A DNA stretch of 42,553 nt from Verrucomicrobia subdivision 6 bacterium (GTDB lineage: Bacteria; Verrucomicrobiota; Verrucomicrobiia; Methylacidiphilales; Verrucolacustridaceae), in NCBI GenBank assembly GCA_947466515.1, contig CANIEM010000010.1:1-42553 (forward strand). Direction: 5' to 3'. The translations under genes were made by a program, and so were the position numbers. Below, in pieces: positions 30,146-40,609 of the stretch. The notes under the pieces are model-generated. The model searched no databases, had not been told where the DNA came from, and was given only the letters and a program-made list of their open reading frames with translations. The stretch's first letter is position 1; each line of letters opens with the position of its first letter.

Positions 30146-30573
30146 TTCAAATTCAAAAATCCCTTCAATCAAGCAGCATTATGTTCGAATTTTTCAGTTT
30201 CTTATCGAAGGGGCTTGGTGATTCTGGTAGGATTTTGGATTGGGAATGAGTGAAGTGGTTTCCGTGACAGTTCGTGACAGCATAGTTACAAGTCGTGGCA
30301 ATTTCTTTCAAAACGGCGCAATATAAGTCCTTGATAGTATTGATAATCAGGTAGTAGCGAATAGTTTCAAATCCCACCCCGTCCGCGTTGTAACACAAAA
30401 AGATACGACGAAAAATTTGCGCCGTGACAGTTTCGTGACAGGGATTGATGTTTTTTGAGTGAGATGGGGTCTTAAACAATTGTGAAAAACTGAGCATTTC
30501 CGGATTGCTCCTGCCGTTTATTTTTGTGATCTTTATTTTTCCGTCAACCAATTGCATAAAGGATTTTAATTCC
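30146..30573. other. Intergenic zone with repeat copy 2 and porin promoter
   Basis: It contains repeat copy 2 (30205-30385), then a separate GTGACAG doublet at 30424-30441. The remainder, to the porin start, is A/T-rich. A reverse frame of 169 codons crosses the repeat and is open in copies 2 and 3 but stopped in copy 1, so it is not a gene. Confidence 0.55.
30205..30385 (+). repeat. 180-base repeat, copy 2, ending in a tRNA-like 3' segment
   Basis: It matches copy 1 over its whole length with scattered changes. The terminal 20 bases (30366-30385) are identical to the tRNA-like end of copy 1, while the sequence beyond differs completely, so the repeat boundary is sharp at the discriminator position. 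Confidence 0.8.
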
Positions 30574-31926
30574 ATGAACAAACAAATCAGCGCATTCCTG
30601 TCGGCCACTTTGTTGGCATTCGTCCCAGCTTCAATGGCAGACAGCACTCCTGAAGCATCCGCCCAAGACACCAAGAAGATGGTGCAAAATAACTTCGTCG
30701 AAACTGCTCAGAAGGGGATCAAGCTCTCTGGGTACGTGGATGCCGGATACAGCTACAACTTCACCGGTTCGGGCAACCAATCCAATGTGCAGGGACGTTT
30801 CGGTTCCGACACAGCCCAACGTGGTGATTTCAATCTCTACGCTGTGAAAATAGCTTTGGAAAAAGCTCTGACCTCAGAGAACAAGGCTCAGGCGGGATTC
30901 CGGACTGACGTCATGATCGGTGAAGATGCTGACTACTTCATTAATCGTGCTGCGCGTTCCAATAGCAATACAAACAATAACTCCAACGCTCTTTTCCTGG
31001 AGCAGGCCTATGTTTCGATTCGTGCTCCGGTCGGGAATGGTTGGGACTTCAAGGTTGGAAAGTTTGTTTCCATCCTCGGATACGAAGTGATGGAGCGTCC
31101 TGCCAACATGAACACGACCTACGGGCTATTGTTTAATGTAATGCCCCTCTACTACACGGGTGTTCTTTCTTCCTACAGGTTTGACGACTACCTCGAGGGA
31201 AAGCTCGGTGTGGTCAACGGGTCCAACAGTGACAACAACACTACTACTAACCCAAATGCGGGGGACGGAGTTGCTGTTTTGGCGGCACTGAATGTGACAG
31301 CCCCCGGGGGCAATGCCACTTGGAGCAACAACTTCCAGTACAGCACAGGTTCCGACAACGACACCCGGCAGGGTGCAGATTTAACGACGGTGACTTCTGA
31401 GGCGGCCGCTGGATACACCCACACTGAATCAGCCTACTACATCATTTATAATTCCTGGGGTAACTGGGCTCCAAAATTCGCCGACGATAAGTTGCTCTTG
31501 GCTTTTAACGCTCTTTTGGGAAATGCCGATGGAAGTCTGTCCTATCAGCAAAACAACCCCAACTTCGGACCTGGTAATGTGAATTCCTGTTGGTACGGAG
31601 CCGGTGCATATGCCAAATACCAGTTCAATGACTGGTTTAGCCTAGCGAGTCGTGGGGAATATTTGGGCAGCAATAACTGCTGGGTTTTCGGCAACCAAGG
31701 ATCTGCTGCTTCCATTGGTCTCAATGGTCGTCATGTGACAGGGGACAATCTATGGGAGTACACACTCACTGCAGGCTTTAATGTCATCGATAACCTACTG
31801 ATCCGTGCGGAATACCGCATGGATTGGGGTAGTAATATCTATCGATCCTCCACCGGAGGTCCTGTAGGGGCGCAGTCCGGCGGGCCTGCTTACTACGCCG
31901 GAGCTGAAGTAGTTTACAGCTTCTAA
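30574..31926 (+). CDS. BBP2-type outer-membrane porin
   Basis: 450 residues from ATG 30574 (AAAGGA 11 bases upstream); a signal peptide MNKQISAFLSATLLAFVPASMA is followed by an acidic spacer. The body is a beta-barrel of alternating polar and aromatic strands: GIKLSGYVDAGYSYNF, GWDFKVGKFVSILGYEVMER, ending in AGAEVVYSF with the terminal Phe used for outer-membrane assembly. It resembles the putative beta-barrel porin-2 (OmpL-like) family of PVC-group bacteria. Its solute is unknown. It is a single-gene unit between two repeat copies, closed by a strong terminator. Confidence 0.85.
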   Translation: MNKQISAFLSATLLAFVPASMADSTPEASAQDTKKMVQNNFVETAQKGIKLSGYVDAGYSYNFTGSGNQSNVQGRFGSDTAQRGDFNLYAVKIALEKALTSENKAQAGFRTDVMIGEDADYFINRAARSNSNTNNNSNALFLEQAYVSIRAPVGNGWDFKVGKFVSILGYEVMERPANMNTTYGLLFNVMPLYYTGVLSSYRFDDYLEGKLGVVNGSNSDNNTTTNPNAGDGVAVLAALNVTAPGGNATWSNNFQYSTGSDNDTRQGADLTTVTSEAAAGYTHTESAYYIIYNSWGNWAPKFADDKLLLAFNALLGNADGSLSYQQNNPNFGPGNVNSCWYGAGAYAKYQFNDWFSLASRGEYLGSNNCWVFGNQGSAASIGLNGRHVTGDNLWEYTLTAGFNVIDNLLIRAEYRMDWGSNIYRSSTGGPVGAQSGGPAYYAGAEVVYSF

Positions 31927-31945
31927 AAAAACTAGTTTCAAAGAA

Positions 31946-31981
31946 AACCCTGGGAGGCTTCGGCTTCCCGGGGTTTTTTTA
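31946..31981 (+). terminator. Rho-independent terminator of the porin gene
   Basis: AACCCTGGGAGGC pairs with GCTTCCCGGGGTT across a TTCG tetraloop (13 pairs with two G-T wobbles) and is followed by a run of seven T. It lies 20 bases after the porin stop. Confidence 0.92.
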
Positions 31982-32162
31982 TCGAAGGGGCTTGGCATTT
32001 TTGGTAGGATTTTGGAATGGAAGTGAGGGAAGTAGATCCCGTGACAGTTCGTGACAGCATAGTCACAAGTCGTGGCAATTTCCCGCAAAACTGCGCAATA
32101 TAAGTCATTGATAGTGTTGATAATCAATTAGTAGCACATAGTTTCAAATCCCATTCCGTCCA
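31982..32162 (+). repeat. 180-base repeat, copy 3
   Basis: It begins directly after the porin terminator and matches copy 1 closely (CGTGACAGTTCGTGACAG at 32040-32057). The tRNA-like end is slightly decayed: CCCAT and TCCGTCC with A instead of G. Confidence 0.8.
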
Positions 32163-32177
32163 AGTATCAGGGGCAAT

Positions 32178-32717
32178 TCATTTGGCCCCGTCGTCCGAGG
32201 GAGCGGGTCCAAATCCCCAAAGTGAAAAATCTAAATCGTTCTCCCTTCGCGCCTGAAACTCAGGCGGCTGGCCTTCCATCCAAAGATTTCGGATTTTGGT
32301 CATTCGAGGGGATTGAATCAGCAGGGCAGGCGAGTACTTGCCTTTGCCTATTAACATCTCCTCTCCGTTGGGTCCAAGAAAGATCAAGAGATTTTCTTCT
32401 TCTGTTTTCTTGTTGGGCAGGTCCCCAAACTGTTCCCGCCAGACTGCTTGGGCTTTGGACTCGGTCCACGGACTCTTTCCGCTGAAATATCGGATCTGGA
32501 CGCACTCTCCTGTCAGAAACAGATACTGAGCCTGACGTCCGGCCGTAGATTTGTCCTCTGCCACGGCCAAAACAAAGGTCCGATTGTACAGAAGGGTTTC
32601 CCGTACAACTGTGAGGTTTTTTAAAATTTTAAGATCGGTCAGCGACTTGCCTAATTCGGCCCAGGCTAGACCTGTCCCCAGCATCCAGATACCTACAAAA
32701 ATCAAGGCTCTTTGCAT
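32178..32717 (-). CDS. Secreted protein of unknown function
   Basis: 179 residues from ATG 32717 (a GTG one codon upstream is also possible). Signal peptide MQRALIFVGIWMLGTGLAWA, mature start near ELGKSLTDLK. The mature part alternates strands and helices (LLYNRTFVLAVAEDK, QAQYLFLTGECVQIRYFSG, ENLLIFLGPNGEEMLIGKGK) with a single conserved-looking Cys near 72. No family is recognised. It converges with the porin across repeat copy 3. Confidence 0.65.
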   Translation of the reverse strand: MQRALIFVGIWMLGTGLAWAELGKSLTDLKILKNLTVVRETLLYNRTFVLAVAEDKSTAGRQAQYLFLTGECVQIRYFSGKSPWTESKAQAVWREQFGDLPNKKTEEENLLIFLGPNGEEMLIGKGKYSPALLIQSPRMTKIRNLWMEGQPPEFQARRENDLDFSLWGFGPAPSDDGAK

Positions 32718-32994
32718 CACTCTTATATATTCTGTTTTTTCAGCTTCGTCGACTCACGCATTAGAAAACCGCCTATCCGCTCAATGAGGGGGCAGGTTGG
32801 AGGGGGACCAAAACCCAACTTCGCATTTCGGAAATCCGTGTCTTCGATTACGGGGTAAGGTACAAATCTGTCCGATGCGGCATCTACTTGATCTAGTTAG
32901 GGTATTTGAGCGTGCAGCCTCCAGGCTTGAATAAGGTCAAATTAGATAAACTTATTTTAGGGTTTATCCAAGAGGTTTGCGCTAGGATCGAAAA

Positions 32995-34596
32995 ATGAAG
33001 TTACGAACTCTGTTGGCCCTAGTTTTTGCCTCGGTCGGGGTGCTGATGCTTTTTCTCGTGGCTATTTCCCTGGTGAATCGAAAAAAGGGATATGAACTCG
33101 GGAATGCCGAAGCTCGGAAATATTATTCGTATCAGCTGGCCGACGAGCTTAGGCAAAGCTCGGACGATCTTACGCGGATGGCAAGAACCTACGCAGTCAC
33201 AGGAAATGCTAAATATCAAAAGTTCTTTAACCGCATACTTGCGATTCGAAATGGTGAAGTGCCCCGACCTAAAGACTACGGAGATATCTATTGGGATTTA
33301 GTCGCAGGGGAGGAAGAGCCGGGAAACGTTGAACTAGGAGAAAAGGAATCACTTGAAAGCAGTATGCTTAAAGCTGGATTCACCGTGGATGAATTTGCTC
33401 TTTTGAAGGACTCTCAGAACCGAAGCGACGCCCTTGTAAAACTTGAGAATGTGGCGATGCACGCTCTGAAAGGAGAATTCGATGATGGAACGGGGTCGTT
33501 CCAGATAAAAAAGGAGCCTGATCAGGCGCTCGCTATCAAAATTCTACATAGCCAGCAGTATCATGATGCGAAGGCCAAAATCATGGAGCCTTTACGGAAT
33601 TTTACTCGCACAGTGACTCAAAGAACTTCAACCCTTGTCGAGATTCTAGAACTGGAGATGAGGTATAGGCTTCTCCTTGGTCTTGTCTTGGCCTTGACCC
33701 TCTTAGCGTTGTTGGGGATTGGCTACTTTCTTCTGCTGCGGCTCGTCCTGCGTCCCGTAAGTCTGCTTTCGAAGGCAGTTGAGCAGTTGGAGAAGGGGGA
33801 ATACTTCGAACTGAGAAACGCTGGGGGGGTGGAGGAGTTGAAAAAACTGATCGATGTTTTTAATCATACCTCAGCCACCTTGCGCCAAAGGGAAAAAGAA
33901 AAGGAAGCAGCCATATCAGATCTTGGGGTGAAGGCCCTAGCATTGGAGAAGGAAAAAGGGCGCACAGAAAAGCTTTTGCTGAATGTTTTACCCATTGCAA
34001 TTGCAGACCGTCTTCAAAGAGGGGAGAAAGTTGAGGCGGAAACATTTCCCGAGGTTACTGTTTTGTTTGCAGATGTCGTCGGCTTCACCAAGCTGGCGGC
34101 CGAAATTGGCCCGCGTTCTGTAGCAAATCTTCTAAACGAACTATTCGAAATCTTCGACGATCTAGCGGAGAAACATAATTTGGAGAAAATTAAAACGATC
34201 GGAGATTGTTACATGGCGGTTGCGGGGGTTCCGGACAGAAGTCCAACCCATGCGCAGCAAATGGCAGACTTTGCCATTGAAGCCCTCGAAGTTCTCAAAG
34301 CCCAAAACATACGTTTATCTCGAAACGTGCAAATCCGGATTGGAATGCATTCCGGAACCGTGGCCGCTGGGATTATCGGGAGAAAAAAGTTCGCCTACGA
34401 CCTTTGGGGGGATGTGGTGAACATAACCAGCAGATTGGAGGGGACAGCAGATCCCATGAAAATTCATGTTAGCGAAAGCATCCACTCGCGTTTAGAAGAT
34501 AGTTATCTTTTCGAGGCAAGAGGTGAGGTTGAGTTAAAAAATCGCGGAAAACTCCGAACTTACTTTCTTGTCGGAAAAAAGTCTGAGAAAGAATAG
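32995..34596 (+). CDS. Membrane class III adenylate cyclase with HAMP domain
   Basis: 533 residues. Span 1 at about 5-27, a periplasmic helical sensor region (28-227), span 2 at about 228-250, a HAMP-like segment (LRPVSLLSKAVEQLEKGEYF, 252-271 onward) and a coiled coil (295-325) lead to the catalytic domain. Metal-binding Asp360 (VLFADVVGFT) and Asp404 (IGDCYMA), adenine-selecting Lys398/400 and Asp469 (AYDLWGD), and transition-state Asn476 and Arg480 are all present. So it should make cyclic AMP from ATP in response to a periplasmic signal. No cAMP receptor gene is in the window. Confidence 0.93.
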   Translation: MKLRTLLALVFASVGVLMLFLVAISLVNRKKGYELGNAEARKYYSYQLADELRQSSDDLTRMARTYAVTGNAKYQKFFNRILAIRNGEVPRPKDYGDIYWDLVAGEEEPGNVELGEKESLESSMLKAGFTVDEFALLKDSQNRSDALVKLENVAMHALKGEFDDGTGSFQIKKEPDQALAIKILHSQQYHDAKAKIMEPLRNFTRTVTQRTSTLVEILELEMRYRLLLGLVLALTLLALLGIGYFLLLRLVLRPVSLLSKAVEQLEKGEYFELRNAGGVEELKKLIDVFNHTSATLRQREKEKEAAISDLGVKALALEKEKGRTEKLLLNVLPIAIADRLQRGEKVEAETFPEVTVLFADVVGFTKLAAEIGPRSVANLLNELFEIFDDLAEKHNLEKIKTIGDCYMAVAGVPDRSPTHAQQMADFAIEALEVLKAQNIRLSRNVQIRIGMHSGTVAAGIIGRKKFAYDLWGDVVNITSRLEGTADPMKIHVSESIHSRLEDSYLFEARGEVELKNRGKLRTYFLVGKKSEKE

Positions 34597-34702
34597 GAAA
34601 TTTTTAAAAAAAGCCCCCTTTTGTTAACCATGTAACAGCGGGGTTGCTATTTGCCGAACGTTTAACTCTAAAGCAATAATACCTTTCTGTTTGTTGTAAT
34701 TC

Positions 34703-34765
34703 TCGAAGTGGCTCGGTGATTCTGGTAGGATTTTGAATTGGAAGTATGGGAATTGGATCTTGTGG
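34703..34765 (+). repeat. Partial fourth copy of the 180-base repeat
   Basis: TCGAAGTGGCTCGGTGATTC, then TGGTAGGATTTTGAATTGG, match the first third of the repeat. The GTGACAG doublet is decayed (TGTGGCAGGTTTCTCACAG), and the tRNA-like end is absent. Confidence 0.65.
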
Positions 34766-34847
34766 CAGGTTTCTCACAGTTCAAATTTGGTGAATAGGGT
34801 GCAAATTCCCCATCGTCACTCAATGAAAGATTCTTCATGATCCTCCC

Positions 34848-36425
34848 ATGAAATATTTCTCCTACCCGTTTTTACTAATGGTGGCTTGGTATAATGTATC
34901 CGCTGAAGAAATTCCGTGCTCCTTGGTAGGTAGCGGGCCTGAACTGCACTACGCCACCACAGCAAAAGGAGACCGGATTTGTGATTTCTCCTACGCAGGC
35001 TACCGAGGAGGAGGGGTGGCTTTGCCGGATGTCCCTGAAAAGGCCAAAGTGACCCCGATGGCAGGGGATTGTAGCGACAAGATTCAGGCTGCGATTGATG
35101 CAGTTTCCAGCATGCCGCTGGTCAACGATTTCAGGGGTGCGGTGGTCTTGGCGGCTGGCACATATAAATGCAGTAAGACACTGACTCTTCACACCAGCGG
35201 GGTCGTCTTGCGGGGTTCTGGTTCTAGTCGGGATGGAACGACCATTCAGATGACGGGTGCTCCTCACGCTTGCATTGTCATTGGTTTGAAGAGCGACACG
35301 CAGGAGGTAAAAGGCAAAAAGAAGTCGAAGAAAAAGAAAGATGCTGGAGAGGAGAAAGGCGGCTCTGGTGGTACCACCGAGATTGCAGATGATTATGTTC
35401 CATCTGGGGCTATCTCCTTGAACCTCGCGCTGAGTGATGCTTTTCAAGTTGGCGACCTGGTAAGAATTTCCCGGCCCGCTTCGGTGGAGTGGATTCATTT
35501 CATGGGAATGGACAACCTTATTTCCGACGGCGAAACGGGTCACTGGCTAAAGGAAGGCAAAGCCCTAACGCAGGACCGAGAGATCAAAGCGGTGAATGAA
35601 AAGCAGATCACTTGGGAAATGCCACTTACCGACTGCATTGATGTAAGTAAAATAGGGGCGAACCGTGGCACTGTTCAGAAGATTTCTGCTGATAAAAATC
35701 TATCGGAGTGCGGATTGGAAAACCTTCGGATTGAGGCTGTCGCGCCAAAAGGAGATTTTGTCGATGCTCAGAACAGTGGAGTTACCTTGGAGAGTTGTGA
35801 AGATGCCTGGGTTCGTAATGTTGCTACCTTAAATCAACTGCCCGATGTGGAGGTGGCTGATTCAGCCGAGCGGATTACACTTGAGTCGTTGGTGGCCAAC
35901 CATCCTGCGACGGTTACCAAATCTTCTCGCTCCGCAGGCAAGGCGACCGATTTCCGCTTGGGTGGCAGGCAGACGCTGATGAACAAGTGTAGTTCGTCTG
36001 GTAACGGCTCCTTTTACGTATCCACCGCAGACCCTGAGTCGATGCTCAACGTAGTGTTGAACTGTATCTTTAGTGGTGATGGATCAATCCAACCGCATAT
36101 GCGATGGTCGACAGGGCTCCTTTTGGATGGGTGTAAGCTCAGGGATGGGGAAATCATCCTTCGAAATCGGGGCGGGATGGGAAGTGGACATGGTTGGACG
36201 ATGGGGTGGGGGGTTGTTTGGAACTGCTCAGCAAAGAAGATCACAGTTGAGCAAGCTCCAGGATGCGTGAATTGGTGTATCGGCAGCTCTGGTATTTACG
36301 AAACGGTTAGTGGAAATACCACGGAGTGGCTTTTTTCTAAGGGGTCACCTGTGAAGCCCGAGAGTTTGTATTTAGCCCAACTGAGGGCACGACTTGGGGA
36401 TCAGGCACTCAAAGCGGTCAAGTAA
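34848..36425 (+). CDS. Secreted right-handed beta-helix (pectate-lyase-like) protein
   Basis: 525 residues. Signal peptide MKYFSYPFLLMVAWYNVSA. Residues 40-160 show the N-terminal cap of pectate-lyase-superfamily beta-helix proteins (DFSYAGYRGGGVALPDVPEK, DCSDKIQAAIDAV, GAVVLAAGTYKCSKTLTLHT, GVVLRGSG). Residues 290-480 carry short repeated coils (NLRIEAV, GVTLESCEDAWVRN, ITLESLVAN, GLLLDGCKL). An odd Lys-rich insert (KGKKKSKKKKDAGEEKGG) sits near 155-175. It probably acts on, or binds, a polysaccharide outside the cell; the substrate and catalytic residues are not evident. The next gene starts 5 bases later. Confidence 0.78.
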   Translation: MKYFSYPFLLMVAWYNVSAEEIPCSLVGSGPELHYATTAKGDRICDFSYAGYRGGGVALPDVPEKAKVTPMAGDCSDKIQAAIDAVSSMPLVNDFRGAVVLAAGTYKCSKTLTLHTSGVVLRGSGSSRDGTTIQMTGAPHACIVIGLKSDTQEVKGKKKSKKKKDAGEEKGGSGGTTEIADDYVPSGAISLNLALSDAFQVGDLVRISRPASVEWIHFMGMDNLISDGETGHWLKEGKALTQDREIKAVNEKQITWEMPLTDCIDVSKIGANRGTVQKISADKNLSECGLENLRIEAVAPKGDFVDAQNSGVTLESCEDAWVRNVATLNQLPDVEVADSAERITLESLVANHPATVTKSSRSAGKATDFRLGGRQTLMNKCSSSGNGSFYVSTADPESMLNVVLNCIFSGDGSIQPHMRWSTGLLLDGCKLRDGEIILRNRGGMGSGHGWTMGWGVVWNCSAKKITVEQAPGCVNWCIGSSGIYETVSGNTTEWLFSKGSPVKPESLYLAQLRARLGDQALKAVK

Positions 36426-36430
36426 AGCGA

Positions 36431-36970
36431 ATGAAGGCCGAATATCCGGATGCCTCAAAGTTTACCCAAGAGCAGAAAGAGCAGTTCGACAGGCTGCCGA
36501 TCAATCTCACGCGGATGCTTCTGCACTGTCCTGTTCCGATGGTTCAATCGTTCCTCGATTTCGGTTTGTCGTTCCGAACAGGGAATCTAGATCCAAAGAT
36601 CAGGGAACTGGTGATTCTGAGGATGGGTACCTTGCGGGGCAGTTCCTACGAACTTTTGCATCATCTCCCAGCGGCCAGGTTGGCCGGATTGAGCGAGATG
36701 GAGATTTCTGCCATCACCTCCGCCAAGCCCTCTGGTCTTAATGAGAAATTTTCTCTCATGCTTCAGTTGGCAGATGACTGTTCTCAGCTAGGGAAGGTTT
36801 CCGACTCTACCTCAGAGAAGCTGGCAAAGATATTTTCGGTACCCGAGATTGCGGAAGCGACCCTTCTTGCTGGTTTCTACGAAATGGTGGCCTGTTTTCT
36901 CGAAACTACGGGAGTGAAGCTGGATGAACATGGACTAAATTGGGGCAAGGTAGATAGCGAGTCTGCTTAA
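36431..36970 (+). CDS. Carboxymuconolactone decarboxylase-family protein
   Basis: 179 residues, all-helical. LDPKIRELVILRMGTLRGSS (53-72) and YELLHHLPAARLAGLSEMEI (73-92) match the CMD/AhpD-like fold. The usual redox CxxC is replaced by Gly70-Ser-Ser, so a thiol peroxidase role is unlikely; His77/His78 remain. It starts five bases after the beta-helix gene, so the two are co-transcribed, perhaps for breakdown of an aromatic or sugar-acid product. The reaction is unknown. Confidence 0.82.
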   Translation: MKAEYPDASKFTQEQKEQFDRLPINLTRMLLHCPVPMVQSFLDFGLSFRTGNLDPKIRELVILRMGTLRGSSYELLHHLPAARLAGLSEMEISAITSAKPSGLNEKFSLMLQLADDCSQLGKVSDSTSEKLAKIFSVPEIAEATLLAGFYEMVACFLETTGVKLDEHGLNWGKVDSESA

Positions 36971-37082
36971 TCAAAGTAACAAGTGCTGGGTCAAAATTAG
37001 CGGCTTCCGCTTGTCTTTAAATTGTCACAAACGAATCTTAATAAGCCATTGAATGCTCAGTAAGTGGTGCTTACTTAATCAC

Positions 37083-38207
37083 ATGCGTACGATTTTATCT
37101 TTTCTATTTGTTTTGATGGTTGCTGGATCAGTTAAAAGTTCAGCTCAAATTAGCCAGATATTTCCTGATGGTTACTCGGTGACCGGGGTCCGGGCATCAG
37201 ACGCATCTGGTAATATGATTATCGCGGGTGGTACCGGAACCTCTCCTTTTTTCTATTCTGGGCCGCTTCCTTCTTCAGTGAACCCTGGAAATACCTACAC
37301 CAATAATCTGGTGCCGATAATCAACGGAAGCGCCATCACGGGAACATCGACGTTTTATGGTCCCAATACTCCCTATTACAATTCATCGATCGGGGCGGGT
37401 AATGTGTTGGCGGTTGGTTCGTACAAGGAAACTCTTAGCTCCACCTATCAAAACGGTATGATGTATCTCGGGCCAATCACGGGGAGCGCATCTTCGAGTA
37501 ACTGGACTTCGATTAAGGTTACCGAAAGCGTGGCAGGACAAGCGGTAGGGGACACTATTCCGCACAGCACCATGGGGAATCTGGTGGTGGGTAACTACAA
37601 CACTGCAGTCCCGAGTAGTGGGCAGGGGTTCATTTATAACATTTCCGCACAAAGTTATAAGAAGTTGAGTTTTGGAGATGTCACAAGCGCTTTTGGTATC
37701 TGGCAGAATGGGGGATCGACTAGCTCTCTCTACACCATTGTCGGAGGCTACACTCTTTTGGGTGGCGATTCGCAGATTGGGTCCAAAGGGCAGCTCGGGT
37801 ATATTGTAAATTACAATGCATCAGCGGACGCGTTTAGTAATTTCACCGAGCTCAGCCTGAACAATGATCGGTCTATCTTCACTCATGTCGAGGGCATTGC
37901 CGCCTACCAAGATGGTTTCTCACTTGCGACGATGTCTGTGAAAGACGGTCTGCTTAGTGCCGCCTACGCATTCGTCCCAGTTACTGCGGGTGGATTCGGT
38001 ACAGCTAGTTGGGATGTAATTAACAATAACCTCAGCGGAACTTCAACCACTGGAGACACGGTGATCGATAGGTCCGTAATGGGTCTCTACACCACGACAG
38101 GAGGCGCTTCTGCCTCTTTTGTTTATAGCGTGCCCGAACCCTCCGCTCTCTCACTTCTGGCTGTTGGTATTGGCGGATTGGTGATGATACGTAGGCGTCG
38201 GTCGTAA
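37083..38207 (+). CDS. PEP-CTERM sorting-domain secreted protein
   Basis: 374 residues from ATG 37083, chosen because it opens a signal peptide (MRTILSFLFVLMVAGSVKSSAQ); an ATG ten codons upstream is less apt. The body is rich in Ser, Thr and Gly with regularly spaced strands (NMIIAGGTGTSPFFYSG, TIVGGYTLLGGDS), like an extracellular beta-propeller or adhesin. The C-terminus has the sorting signal VPEPSALSLL, a hydrophobic span and RRRRS, recognised by an exosortase that cleaves and links it to the cell envelope or extracellular matrix. No exosortase gene is in the window. Confidence 0.88.
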   Translation: MRTILSFLFVLMVAGSVKSSAQISQIFPDGYSVTGVRASDASGNMIIAGGTGTSPFFYSGPLPSSVNPGNTYTNNLVPIINGSAITGTSTFYGPNTPYYNSSIGAGNVLAVGSYKETLSSTYQNGMMYLGPITGSASSSNWTSIKVTESVAGQAVGDTIPHSTMGNLVVGNYNTAVPSSGQGFIYNISAQSYKKLSFGDVTSAFGIWQNGGSTSSLYTIVGGYTLLGGDSQIGSKGQLGYIVNYNASADAFSNFTELSLNNDRSIFTHVEGIAAYQDGFSLATMSVKDGLLSAAYAFVPVTAGGFGTASWDVINNNLSGTSTTGDTVIDRSVMGLYTTTGGASASFVYSVPEPSALSLLAVGIGGLVMIRRRRS

Positions 38208-38282
38208 TCTGCAGTCGGCCTCAATTCCTTAAGCATTCAGCAATTACAAACCCCGCTAGCGTGTGGCGGGTATCTACCAGGT

Positions 38283-40490
<2,208 letters not shown>

Positions 40491-40609
40491 TTACTTCATT
40501 CCGGCTGAAAATCTTTGAATTCCAGCCTGAAAAAGCTCTGTAAATGTATAGCCGAGAAGGGGAAAATCAAATTGAAACCGGTAGAAAATAAGGAAAAGAG
40601 GTGGGTGGA

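Noticed and set aside
30165-30674. A 169-codon reverse frame through repeat copy 2, with a similar frame in copy 3
   Set aside because: The equivalent frame is interrupted by a stop in copy 1, and it runs into the porin gene. It is better explained as repeat DNA.
27333-34765. Integron cassette array with attC sites
   Set aside because: Genes between repeats point in both directions, the repeats lack the attC inverted core layout, and no integron integrase is visible.
38255-38275. A terminator between the PEP-CTERM gene and katG
   Set aside because: CCCGC/GCGGG makes only a five-pair stem with a nine-base loop and no T-run.
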